In this document: positions 1 through 7,573 of the stretch, one piece after another
Layout: the number at the start of each line of letters is the position of its first letter
How positions within the stretch are numbered: position 1 is the stretch's first letter
NCBI GenBank assembly: GCA_038750655.1
Contig: JBCDGZ010000151.1
Span: 1 to 16,996 of the forward strand
Length of the DNA: 16,996 nt
Origin: JBCDGZ01 sp038750655
GTDB lineage: Bacteria; Bacteroidota; Bacteroidia; Chitinophagales; Saprospiraceae
Direction: 5' to 3'
Translations under genes and position numbers: made by a program
The notes under the pieces: generated by a model
What the model was told of the DNA's origin: nothing
Database searches by the model: none
What the model saw: the letters and a program-made list of their open reading frames with translations, nothing else

Positions 1-2
1 AC

Positions 3-131
3 GGCAAATACAGCTTTGAATGCTTCTCCCATTTTAAAAGCATATTAGATAAACCAACAGCTATCGAAACCAACCTAAAATACTACGGTTACAGCGAAAA
101 GAGAATGAAAATAATGAAGATGCTGAGCTGA
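3..131 (+). CDS. C-terminal end of an unrecognised protein (5' end outside window)
   Basis: This is the only + strand frame open from the window edge. It encodes 42 residues, beginning GKYSFECF and ending with a TGA at 129-131. The tail is rich in Lys, Tyr and Met and looks like a small helical C-terminus. I do not recognise the family, and too little is visible to assign a role. The following gene starts 82 nt further on, after a hairpin. The call rests on the open frame reaching the edge and on a protein-like composition; a chance open frame of this length is possible. Confidence 0.5.
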   Translation, partial: GKYSFECFSHFKSILDKPTAIETNLKYYGYSEKRMKIMKMLS

Positions 132-166
132 ACACCGAAGTGTAGATTTTCTTAATTTATTAGCAG

Positions 167-199
167 TCGGATTACCTCCCATACAAAGAGGTAATCCGA
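167..199 (+). terminator. 12-bp perfect hairpin, terminator-like or leader structure
   Basis: The arms at 167-178 (TCGGATTACCTC) and 188-199 (GAGGTAATCCGA) are perfect reverse complements around a 9-nt loop. Only three T follow the right arm before an A-run, so it is a poor intrinsic terminator on the + strand, and there is no T-run after it on the - strand either. It lies 36 nt after the upstream stop codon and 14 nt before the ATG at 214. It may end the upstream transcript, or it may be a leader structure of the small membrane-protein gene. Confidence 0.55.
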
Positions 200-213
200 T
201 TTAAAAAACAAGA

Positions 214-453
214 ATGAGGATTCAGAAAAAAAATGAGCTTAAGAAGAAAGTTGTATTTGCAGGTATAATGGGGGTTATTACAACAGGAATCATTTCATTT
301 GCCTTAATTACCATTAATTTAGGCTTTAGCGATAAGTTCGTACAAGTATGGTTAAAATCATGGTTGTTGGCCTATATTTTTGTAATCCCCGCTATACTAT
401 TCATTGCACCTAAAGTTGAAAAAATGGTAGATGCAATGTTTTCTAATGATTAG
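214..453 (+). CDS. DUF2798-type small two-helix membrane protein
   Basis: The 79-residue protein has a basic N-terminus (MRIQKKNELKKK) followed by two hydrophobic segments at roughly residues 13-36 and 48-65. The pattern ITINLGF, a tryptophan-containing stretch (VWLKSWLLAYIF), an IAPKVEKMVD segment and a short C-terminal tail match my recollection of the DUF2798 family, compact inner-membrane proteins of unknown function and about this size. The ATG at 214 is the first in frame; the leader is A-rich, and no Shine-Dalgarno site is evident. The hairpin at 167-199 leaves no room for a promoter between it and the start, so transcription must begin upstream of the hairpin. Nothing links it to the uronate genes. 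The gene call is fairly sure, the family moderately so, the function unknown. Confidence 0.75.
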   Translation: MRIQKKNELKKKVVFAGIMGVITTGIISFALITINLGFSDKFVQVWLKSWLLAYIFVIPAILFIAPKVEKMVDAMFSND

Positions 454-793
454 AAATAATATTGCTTATTAGACCTTGTGCATTTTCTCTATCCCCCAGT
501 CAGGAGCTGCAAAAGCCCCCTATTCCAAATACCCCATCAAAGCTATCGACCAAGGAAAACAGCGTATGGTCAACCAGCAATGGGTCTGGATGCTAAGAAC
601 GGCGATCAGAACCGGTTCAACAGATTTTGGAAGCGCTATTCCTACCGAGCTTTGTAATGGCTGAAAAGTAGGCGACCAATAAAACCTTGAGCCTTCCCCA
701 AAAAGTGGGTAATTTTACGTTACCTTTTGTTTGCTACTGCAATAAGTAGTACAGCTGGCACCTCTTTTGGGTGGAATTATAAAAAATAAGCTC
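454..793. other. 340-nt stretch without a convincing gene
   Basis: It lies between the small membrane-protein gene and the large secreted-protein gene. A 62-codon frame at 476-664 has a composition unlike a real protein (scattered Trp, Arg and Pro, no recognisable motif), and the reverse strand is interrupted by stops. A short 5-bp inverted repeat (708-712 with 720-724) is too weak to call. The leader of the secreted protein must lie in its right part, but I found no clean Bacteroidota promoter (TTTG about 20 nt before TAnnTTTG). The sequence around 500-660 is less AT-rich than the flanks and may be a decayed gene fragment. Confidence 0.5.
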
Positions 794-3700
794 ATGAAAT
801 CATATCTCCTCTCTCTAGTCCTTGGGATTAGTTGCTCCCTTTCTCTTATTGGTCAAAATCATCCCCAATGGATCAATATCACTGGCAATGACGGTATTCA
901 AGCCACTGCGGTGGTTGGAGATACCCTATGGGCGCTATTTGATGGTGGCCTTAGCCTGATTCGTTTATCAGATGGGGCGCTGATTAAGGAGTACAATTCG
1001 GCTAACTCGGGCTTGAATGGTCATATGAATGATCAGTTGGTGGTCAGTAAGGGAGGGCAGGCCTGGCTGGCCAGCTATATTGCTCTCTACACCGGTCCTA
1101 CCAATGGGGCTACCGGCTTACAGTTTTTTGATGGACAGGACTTCGGTCCGGCCGCCGATAATCCTTCCGTCCTCAATCAGCAGGCCAGAAAGCGAGACTT
1201 GGTATTGGACAGCAAGGAGGTGCTTTACTTTCGAGAGAATAGCGCCAAGCTTTGGAAGTTAGAAAATCGTCAGCTGGAAGAAATTCCGCTGCCTTCAGGC
1301 GTCACTGAAATCAGCCATCTTTTTGTCGACGAGCGAGATAATTTATTTGCGCAGCTGGGCGATTCGGTCTCCAATATTGGGATGTATGCCAATGGCAGCT
1401 GGACGCGTTTCGACCTTTTACCTCATCTTCCTGTTCCTATTGAATATACCAACCGGGCGGAGCACTTTGGAGTTGGCCCCGATGGCAAATTGTATTTTTC
1501 CCTCCGCGTAAGTAGCCACGATAGCCATCTACTTCGCTACGATTATCAGAATTGGGAATACCTGATGGATATTCGATTTGGCGGCCCTTCCTTCCTCTGG
1601 TCTCCCGACGGGCAATTTTTTCTTCACGACCGAACCTTCAACGATCTAAGGCTTATTGACAGCACCTGGAGCAATTCCACTAGCGACAGAAGAGTTCAGC
1701 TTACACACGCCATCTCTGGCGACTTCACCGAGCACTACTGGCTACCCGGCGACACCCTTTGGAGCATCAGCGGAGCCAATGATCGCTATCGGCTTTTCCG
1801 CGCTACCATTGCCGAGGGCATGTACGGAAGTTATTACACCGAAAATGTGGAACGCATCAATCTGACGACGTCCCCCATGACCACCAATCAAATCAATAAC
1901 CTGGCTGTCAATACCGACTTCCTCAAGATCATTGCCCCCAATAGCGGCGAACTGATTACCTTCGATGGTACGGTTTGGGATACGCTAGACTTCTTTATTC
2001 CTTCGGTAAAAAACATCGAAATGTTAAGCGACCACCTTGGGAATACTTACATTTACGGAGGTTGGTCACAAGCTTTCCACATCCACAATAAACAGTCCTA
2101 CGGAGAATTTACCAGAATCAATTATGGACTCGATCACTTATTCCTCGACAACGAGGGCAGCCTGCTGTACCGTTCCGGGAATTCAAATGATGATGAATAT
2201 TTGATTCGACTTCGGGCTGATGGGACCTTCTCTTCTACCAACATTCCAACACCAAGTGGTTACGTCAACGCCTCTATGAATATTGATCGGACGGATCAAG
2301 TTTGGACGACCGCCAAACACAATCTCGTGGAAAAACCCCACTACTTTGATGGGGAAGAATGGCAACCACTTGATTTACCGCCGGGGATTCGCGTTTTTCT
2401 TGCTGGCCATCCGCGACCTTTCATTAACAAGGATAATGATATTTACTTCGCTGATGATCAAGATGATATTTTCCTATACCGACAAAACATTGACAAATGG
2501 CAATTTATTGATACCCCTCCCAATCTAGATATGAATTCGACTGAAACGATGATAAAAGAAGATTCTAAGGGGAATATCTGGATAGCGATGGAGCTTGGCT
2601 TATTCAAATTTGACGGCATCGAATGGACGCATTTCAATCATCTCAACAGCGGTATTTCCAGTATTGGTATTGGCATTAATGACTTGGACATTGATCAACT
2701 GGATAATATCTGGCTCAGTACGGATCATGGAATTAGTATTTATAATGAGGAGGGCATCGTTACATTGGGGCCCAATCCCTACGCTCGCCTGGATGGCAGG
2801 GTGTACTATGATGTGAATAATGATGGCCTTTTTACCGACAGCATTGATGCGCCTTTCCCCAAACGTCCGTTGACGGTTCCGCCGCTAAGCAATCGCCTCT
2901 ATACGGGGGACTATAATGGTCGTTATGGCATTAACCTTTTACCGAATGATTATACCGTTTCCTTGCAGCCAATAGAACATTGGTCAGCTGTCGACGGCTA
3001 CGAGCAGGCGCTGTCGGTTGTAGGGACAGATAGCCTGGAACTGGATTTTCGAATGGCACCGGATACGCTATTTCACGCGGCAGATCTTAACATCGCGGCG
3101 GCGCCCGCGCGCTGCGATCGCGCCGTTATCCATTACCTCCATTTCGACAATACCGGCACCACCATCATGGACGGCCGATTGATCATTCGCCCCGACTCCC
3201 TCGGCACCCTCCTCAATCCTCCCTCTACCCTCACCTACGATACTGCACTAGCGGCCTACACCTACGACTTCCAAGCTTGGCTTCCCTTCCAAGAGCAAAC
3301 CTTAGAGCTTACCTACCGAGTCCCCAACTATCAATTCATCGGTGTGCCGCTGGAATGGACGGCCAAAATACAGGCCCTGGAAAACGGCAGCTACACCGAT
3401 GTCGACTCCACCAGCTTCGTTCAGGAAGTCCGCTGCAGCTACGATCCCAACGACAAACTCGTCCAATCCAAAGGCCCCACCCGCGACGGCGAATCGCTGG
3501 TTGCCGACGAGCTGCTCTACACCGTCCGCTTCCAAAACACCGGTAACGATCTGGCCTTCGACGTCCGCATCATCGACACCCTCGACAGCCAGCTAGACAT
3601 CACTACCCTACGCGTCCTCCAAGCCTCTCACGACTTCACCTTCAGCGTTGAAGAAGACAGCATCCTGCACTTCAATTTCCTCAACATCAACCTCCCCGAC

Positions 3701-4147
3701 TCCACCACCAACGAACCGCTGAGTCACGGCCTGGTCCAATTCACCATCAAAGCCCAGACTACGCTTCCCCTCCCCCTCACCGTCCGCAACACCGCCTATA
3801 TCTATTTCGACAATAACCCACCTATCCAAACCAATACCACCGAAAGCAAGCTGGTGCTAGCATTCCTCAATACCTCCGTCTATTCGCCCAACCCCGCGCC
3901 ATCGCTGCACCTCTTCCCCAATCCGTTCACTGATGAGCTGTACCTCCAACTCAAAGACCTATCCACCACAGGAGGTGATCTACAGCTGTCCATCTACAGC
4001 CTGGACGGAAAACGCTGGCGATCCTTCCGCTTCGAAGGACGGCAGGAAATTATCCCACTCAACCTCGGAGGCTTGCCTCCGGGCTGCTACATTTTGAGTG
4101 CAAGAACCGTAACAGGGATAATGCAGCAAAAGATTATTAAACAGTAA
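794..4147 (+). CDS. Secreted beta-propeller protein with T9SS C-terminal sorting domain
   Basis: A protein of about 1117 residues, exported by Sec and then by the type IX secretion system. I chose the ATG at 794 because the product then begins MKSYLLSLVLG, a typical signal peptide ending near LIGQ; the in-frame ATG at 767 would add nine residues ahead of it. Residues ~25-650 contain repeated blades of the NIWxxxxxGLxxF/IYxxxG type (for example NIWIAMELGLFKFDG and NIWLSTDHGISIYNEEG), resembling two-component-regulator-like propellers. A short SdrD-B-like segment follows at ~660-740 (DGRVYYDVNNDG). A DPNDK domain lies at ~880-1020, with NTAYIYFDNNPP near its end, as in DUF7619-type surface proteins. 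The T9SS type A tail begins near residue 1040 (LFPNPF) and ends GIMQQKIIKQ. The binding partner is unknown. The 3' third is distinctly GC-richer than the middle. It is convergent with the uronate operon and need not be related to it. Confidence 0.88.
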   Translation: MKSYLLSLVLGISCSLSLIGQNHPQWINITGNDGIQATAVVGDTLWALFDGGLSLIRLSDGALIKEYNSANSGLNGHMNDQLVVSKGGQAWLASYIALYTGPTNGATGLQFFDGQDFGPAADNPSVLNQQARKRDLVLDSKEVLYFRENSAKLWKLENRQLEEIPLPSGVTEISHLFVDERDNLFAQLGDSVSNIGMYANGSWTRFDLLPHLPVPIEYTNRAEHFGVGPDGKLYFSLRVSSHDSHLLRYDYQNWEYLMDIRFGGPSFLWSPDGQFFLHDRTFNDLRLIDSTWSNSTSDRRVQLTHAISGDFTEHYWLPGDTLWSISGANDRYRLFRATIAEGMYGSYYTENVERINLTTSPMTTNQINNLAVNTDFLKIIAPNSGELITFDGTVWDTLDFFIPSVKNIEMLSDHLGNTYIYGGWSQAFHIHNKQSYGEFTRINYGLDHLFLDNEGSLLYRSGNSNDDEYLIRLRADGTFSSTNIPTPSGYVNASMNIDRTDQVWTTAKHNLVEKPHYFDGEEWQPLDLPPGIRVFLAGHPRPFINKDNDIYFADDQDDIFLYRQNIDKWQFIDTPPNLDMNSTETMIKEDSKGNIWIAMELGLFKFDGIEWTHFNHLNSGISSIGIGINDLDIDQLDNIWLSTDHGISIYNEEGIVTLGPNPYARLDGRVYYDVNNDGLFTDSIDAPFPKRPLTVPPLSNRLYTGDYNGRYGINLLPNDYTVSLQPIEHWSAVDGYEQALSVVGTDSLELDFRMAPDTLFHAADLNIAAAPARCDRAVIHYLHFDNTGTTIMDGRLIIRPDSLGTLLNPPSTLTYDTALAAYTYDFQAWLPFQEQTLELTYRVPNYQFIGVPLEWTAKIQALENGSYTDVDSTSFVQEVRCSYDPNDKLVQSKGPTRDGESLVADELLYTVRFQNTGNDLAFDVRIIDTLDSQLDITTLRVLQASHDFTFSVEEDSILHFNFLNINLPDSTTNEPLSHGLVQFTIKAQTTLPLPLTVRNTAYIYFDNNPPIQTNTTESKLVLAFLNTSVYSPNPAPSLHLFPNPFTDELYLQLKDLSTTGGDLQLSIYSLDGKRWRSFRFEGRQEIIPLNLGGLPPGCYILSARTVTGIMQQKIIKQ
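3905..4144 (+). other. T9SS type A C-terminal sorting domain (domain within the CDS)
   Basis: The last ~80 residues begin around SLHLFPNPFTDEL, continue through the LSIYSLDGKRW strand and a turn GLPPGCYILS, and finish with a basic KIIKQ end. This is the classic Por_Secre_tail layout: PNP motif, two beta-hairpins, G-x-Y, terminal Lys. It directs passage through the outer membrane and usually cleavage and attachment to the surface. Confidence 0.9.
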
Positions 4148-4203
4148 CAGAGATATACTGCCCAAGAATCAATATAGATAACTAAGGGCAATCATGGATT
4201 CGG
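4148..4203. other. Intergenic gap between convergent genes
   Basis: The gap of 56 nt separates the stop of the secreted propeller protein from the stop of kduI. The only symmetry seen is a 5-bp pair (TGCCC at 4159-4163, GGGCA at 4186-4190) with a 22-nt loop and no T-run, too weak to call a terminator. Transcription from both sides must end here or run into the opposing gene. Confidence 0.5.
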
Positions 4204-5037
4204 TCACTTCATTTCTGAAGGTGCAAAACCGTCCATATCCCCATAATCAAGGTTTTCCCCGCACATGCCCCATATGAAGGTGTAGTTGCTGGTGCCAGAA
4301 CCGCAGTGCATCGACCAAGGTGGGGAAATAACGGCCTGTTCATTGGTCAGCCAAACCCCTCGGGTTTCCTCTTTTTGCCCCATGAAATGGCAAACGGCTT
4401 GATTGTCTGGAACTTCGAAATAAAGATAGATTTCCATACGTCTGTCATGGATATGGGCGGGCATGGTGTTCCATACCGATCCTTCCTTCAGTTCTGTCAT
4501 CCCCATTTGCAATTGGCAAGTCTCCAGGACACTGTTGACGATTAGCTTGCGAATCGTACGCGCATTGGAGGTTTGCAGCGCGCCGAGTTCTACCACTTCC
4601 GCATCGGCTTGGGTAATCAATCTAGTGGGATAAGCATGGTGGGCGGTAGCGGAATTTAAATAGTACTTGGCTCCTTCCCCAGAGAAGAGCACCTCCTTGC
4701 TCCCTCTGCCGATGTAAAGCGCCTCCTTATGACCAACTTGGTAGGCGGTACCATCTACCTCTATTTTTCCGGGCTGACCAATATTAATGATGCCCAACTC
4801 TCTTCGCTCTAAGAAATAATCTGATTTTAGAGGATCGATGGTTTCTAGGCTTAGGGGGCCATCCGTGGGGAGGACTCCTCCGGCGATATAGCGGTCATAG
4901 TGTGAGTAAACCAAATTAATTTTATTGGGTTCGAAGAGCTTGGGTATCAAAAAATCCTGACGAATTCTCTGGGTATCGTATGCCTTGAAATCCAAAGGAT
5001 TGGTTGTATACCGAACTTCATAATGGGTATGATTCAT
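4204..5037 (-). CDS. kduI: 5-keto-4-deoxyuronate isomerase (EC 5.3.1.17)
   Basis: The 277-residue product matches the usual KduI length (278 in E. coli). KduI is a cytoplasmic cupin-type metalloenzyme that isomerises 5-keto-4-deoxyuronate, formed from unsaturated uronates released by polysaccharide lyases, to 3-deoxy-hexosulosonate, the substrate of KduD. The metal-binding set is visible: His195 and His197 (PAHIHDRR), Glu202 (MEIYLYF) and His244 (PPWSMHCG), the same spacing as His196, His198, Glu203 and His245 in E. coli. The N-terminal half carries the GGV and LERRELGI motifs of the family. The ATG at 5037 gives full family length; the leader is AT-rich. It is the last gene of the operon, 35 nt behind the EEP-family gene, and works with kduD two genes upstream. 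All key residues are present. Confidence 0.96.
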   Translation of the reverse strand: MNHTHYEVRYTTNPLDFKAYDTQRIRQDFLIPKLFEPNKINLVYSHYDRYIAGGVLPTDGPLSLETIDPLKSDYFLERRELGIINIGQPGKIEVDGTAYQVGHKEALYIGRGSKEVLFSGEGAKYYLNSATAHHAYPTRLITQADAEVVELGALQTSNARTIRKLIVNSVLETCQLQMGMTELKEGSVWNTMPAHIHDRRMEIYLYFEVPDNQAVCHFMGQKEETRGVWLTNEQAVISPPWSMHCGSGTSNYTFIWGMCGENLDYGDMDGFAPSEMK

Positions 5038-5072
5038 TGTGCTATTGATTTAATTTAAAATGTAAAGTTGTG

Positions 5073-6080
5073 TCATATTTTCATCTTGGTCATTATGGCC
5101 AAATGATCAGAGTCGCCTCCGCTCAGCACCTTCGATTCCAAACATTGGGCTTTGCCTCTGGCTAGGATGTAATCGATGGTAATCAGGGGCCATAGCCTAC
5201 TCGAATTGGGGAAGGTCAATCCCCGTCCAGTTCCAACCTCATCGAAGGTATTCAGCCAGTGGGTCCGTAGCCTTTTGAATAGAGGATCGTATTTCATGGT
5301 ATTAAAATCTCCTACCCAAAACTGACAGTCGAACTTAGGGGCTTCCTCTTCGGCATAGTCCTTTAAGGTCTTTAACTGCGCTTTTCTGGTTTGATGATTT
5401 TTGTAATAGCGAGGGATGAATTGAGTGAAACTTTTCAATGCTTTATTGGGCGAGGCCAGGTGTACATTGATCAATTGAAAGATTTTATCGCTGATGTAAA
5501 GCTCCACAGTTTGAGCGTAGGGTTTATTTTCAGCATTGCGAAAAACTTTGGAGTCCCCAATTCTAAATTTGGAATAAATACCGAGTCCTCGCGCCCGTTC
5601 AAACACAATTTTTTCCTGATAGGGATAGTTCGCTCCAATGGAGGCCTGCAGTTTTTCCGACCAGTGAGGGGTGAGTTCCTGTACCAAAAGAATATCGGGA
5701 TCGGCCTGTTGAATGACGGAACAGTTGGTCTCTAAATTTTGGGTTCTAAAAGATAAATTGTAGGTCATTATTTTGAGGTCATTTGTAAAATATCCCTCTT
5801 CTAATCTCTCGCTGCTCACTTTACCATACCCTAAATCGGCAAGGCCAAACACAAGGAGTAGCATAGCACCGAACAGTAAAGGCCGCCCGATGGTATACTT
5901 TTTTGTGAAGAGTAAGAGGCACAAGGAGAAGGCAAGAAATCCGTACAGACAGCTGTTCCAAATTATACCTGGCACTACTAGAAACTGAAAAACGAAAGAA
6001 GCACTTCCCAGAATCAGAATCCCTCGTACGAAGGTCTCCAATCTTCGGTTTAGTTTTTTATCTTTCATTGCTCTCACCAT
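5073..6080 (-). CDS. Membrane-anchored endonuclease/exonuclease/phosphatase (EEP) family protein
   Basis: The 335-residue protein has two parts. Residues ~17-84 hold three hydrophobic segments (ILILGSASFVFQFLVV, then ~40-58 and ~66-84), predicting an inner-membrane anchor. Residues ~102-335 form an EEP fold with its catalytic set: Asn108 (MTYNLS), Glu135 (LVQE), His207 (NVHL), Asp258 and Asn260 (GDFN), Asp303 (TIDYI) and the terminal SDH (Asp325, His326). The family cleaves phosphodiester or phosphomonoester bonds in nucleic acids, lipids or small molecules; the substrate cannot be read from sequence. The ATG at 6080 directly abuts the kduD stop (TAAATG), which suggests translational coupling; an ATG at 6068 (MKDKKLN) is an alternative start. 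kduI follows after 35 nt. No step of uronate catabolism needs such an enzyme, so its presence is unexplained. Confidence 0.9.
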   Translation of the reverse strand: MVRAMKDKKLNRRLETFVRGILILGSASFVFQFLVVPGIIWNSCLYGFLAFSLCLLLFTKKYTIGRPLLFGAMLLLVFGLADLGYGKVSSERLEEGYFTNDLKIMTYNLSFRTQNLETNCSVIQQADPDILLVQELTPHWSEKLQASIGANYPYQEKIVFERARGLGIYSKFRIGDSKVFRNAENKPYAQTVELYISDKIFQLINVHLASPNKALKSFTQFIPRYYKNHQTRKAQLKTLKDYAEEEAPKFDCQFWVGDFNTMKYDPLFKRLRTHWLNTFDEVGTGRGLTFPNSSRLWPLITIDYILARGKAQCLESKVLSGGDSDHLAIMTKMKI

Positions 6081-6854
6081 TTATCTTCCCATCCACCCCC
6101 CGTCGACGACTAGTATCTCCCCGCTTACGTAGTTGGCCGCCTCCGAAGCCAGGAACACCGTAGGGCCTTTAAAATCATCCGGCGTTCCCCATCGGCCACT
6201 GGGGATTCTGGCTAGGATGGCCTGGTTGCGATCGAGATTTTCTTGCAGGGCTTTGGTGTTATCGGTAGCGATATAGCCGGGCGCAATCCCATTGACGCAG
6301 ACCCCTTTTCCGGCCCACTCGTTGGATAAGGCTTTCACCAAGCTGCCGATCGCGCCTTTGCTGGCGGCGTAGCCCGGTACGGTAATGCCCCCTTGGAAGG
6401 TGAGCAGGGAGGCGGTGAAGATGATTTTCCCTTGGCCTCTTTGCAGCATGGTTTTTCCAATTGCTCTGGCCAATACGAATTGAGCATTTAAGTTGACTTC
6501 GATGACCCGATCCCAGTAGTCGTCGGAATGCTCGGCGGCCGGAGCGCGTAGAATGGTTCCGGCGTTGTTGACTAGGATGTCGATAGGGGGAAGGCCGTCG
6601 TTGCTCATTTTTTCCAAAAAATCGTAGATGGATTGTCGCTTAGAAAAATCAGCTTGGTAGGCCCTGAAGGTTCTACCGAGTGCGGTGACTTCTTTCTCCG
6701 TTTCGCTCCCTTGGAGTTTTAGGGTAGCAGATACCCCGATGATATTCGCTCCCGCTTCTGCTAGTCCCAAAGCCATTCCTTTCCCAATCCCCCGGTTACA
6801 TCCAGTGACCAGTGCCGTTTTCCCAGTTAAATCAAATGCTTGTAAAATGCTCAT
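6081..6854 (-). CDS. kduD: 2-dehydro-3-deoxy-D-gluconate 5-dehydrogenase (SDR family)
   Basis: The 257-residue classical short-chain dehydrogenase has the nucleotide-binding TGCNRGIG at 17-24, NNAG at 96-99, catalytic Ser149 (FTASLLTFQGG) and Tyr162/Lys166 (YAASK). The stretches TASLLTFQGG, VPGYAASKGAI and NGIAPGYIATDNT are very close to those I recall for KduD, and the length is normal. It reduces the diketo acid made by KduI to 2-keto-3-deoxygluconate with a nicotinamide cofactor, in the cytoplasm. The gene starts 17 nt after eda and ends directly against the EEP gene. Together with kduI it forms the branch handling unsaturated uronates. A closely related 2-deoxygluconate 3-dehydrogenase activity is possible, since the two names cover the same subfamily. 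Confidence 0.93.
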   Translation of the reverse strand: MSILQAFDLTGKTALVTGCNRGIGKGMALGLAEAGANIIGVSATLKLQGSETEKEVTALGRTFRAYQADFSKRQSIYDFLEKMSNDGLPPIDILVNNAGTILRAPAAEHSDDYWDRVIEVNLNAQFVLARAIGKTMLQRGQGKIIFTASLLTFQGGITVPGYAASKGAIGSLVKALSNEWAGKGVCVNGIAPGYIATDNTKALQENLDRNQAILARIPSGRWGTPDDFKGPTVFLASEAANYVSGEILVVDGGWMGR

Positions 6855-6871
6855 AGTTGGTTGTTTGAAAA

Positions 6872-7540
6872 TTATTTTTTGAGTTGCTTGATCAAAGCTA
6901 TAGCGTTTCTCGTTTTGACCTCTAACAATTGATAATCCCCCTGTTCGATGATGGCTTTGGAGATTAATTTTGATCCCATTCCTACGCAGGTGACGCCGGC
7001 TTCAAACCAGGCTTTCAGATTTTCTTCGGTGGGGGCGACGCCTCCGGTGGGCATGATGCTCGTCCAGGGTTGGGGGCCTTTGATGGCTTTGACAAAGCCG
7101 GGGCCGTAGACCCCGCCGGGGAATAATTTTACGATTTCGCAGCCCAATTCTTCGGCTCGACAAATCTCGGATAGTGTAGCGCAGCCGGGCGACCATAGTA
7201 CTTTCCGACGATTGCAAACCAGCGCAATATCTTCTCGCAAGACCGGAGTGACGATAAAGTTGGCGCCCAACTGCATGTAGAGCGAGGCCGTTCCAGCATC
7301 TGTCACGGAGCCTACGCCCAAAATCATCTCCGGAAATTTTTCCAAACAAAATTGATTCAATGCTCGAAAAACTTCGTGAGCGAAGTCTCCTCGGTTGGTA
7401 AACTCCAGGAGTCTTGCTCCTCCCTTGTAACAGGCTTCCACTACTTTTTTTCCTACCGCTACGTCCCCATGATAAAAAAGTGGGACCATGCCGGTTGCCG
7501 CCATCGTTTGTGCCACTTGAATTCTGGTGTATTTTGCCAC
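6872..7540 (-). CDS. eda: KDPG aldolase (2-keto-3-deoxy-6-phosphogluconate aldolase)
   Basis: The 222-residue protein belongs to the class I KDPG/KHG aldolases. It splits KDPG into pyruvate and glyceraldehyde-3-phosphate, the last step of the pathway. The Schiff-base lysine is Lys138 (EIVKLFPGG), the catalytic glutamate is Glu46 in LLEFTNRG, and the phosphate-binding region includes GVGSVTDA (~75-82) and MPTGGV. The start codon is GTG at 7540: upstream in the same frame there is no ATG before the kdgK stop, and starting at the internal Met13 would cut into the conserved MAATGMVP strand. It lies 33 nt behind kdgK and 17 nt before kduD. KdgK supplies its substrate. A KHG (4-hydroxy-2-oxoglutarate) side activity is common in the family. 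Confidence 0.93.
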   Translation of the reverse strand: MAKYTRIQVAQTMAATGMVPLFYHGDVAVGKKVVEACYKGGARLLEFTNRGDFAHEVFRALNQFCLEKFPEMILGVGSVTDAGTASLYMQLGANFIVTPVLREDIALVCNRRKVLWSPGCATLSEICRAEELGCEIVKLFPGGVYGPGFVKAIKGPQPWTSIMPTGGVAPTEENLKAWFEAGVTCVGMGSKLISKAIIEQGDYQLLEVKTRNAIALIKQLKK

Positions 7541-7573
7541 AATCTTATTGTTCTTTATTGGAAAATTTATTAC

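Noticed and set aside
476..664. 62-codon open frame in the gap before the secreted propeller gene
   Set aside because: Irregular composition, no hydrophobic pattern or motif, no ribosome-binding context, and a stop-limited length expected by chance.
767..793. ATG at 767 as start of the propeller protein
   Set aside because: It adds nine residues before a normal signal peptide that begins at the ATG at 794.
3302..3535. Antisense frames in the GC-rich part of the propeller gene
   Set aside because: Long open antisense and alternative frames are expected where codons end mostly in C; no independent support.
4159..4190. Possible terminator between the convergent genes
   Set aside because: Only a 5-bp stem (TGCCC/GGGCA) with a 22-nt loop and no T-run.
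5391..5735. 114-codon frame antisense to the EEP gene
   Set aside because: The opposite frame has an intact catalytic set; this one has no recognisable feature.
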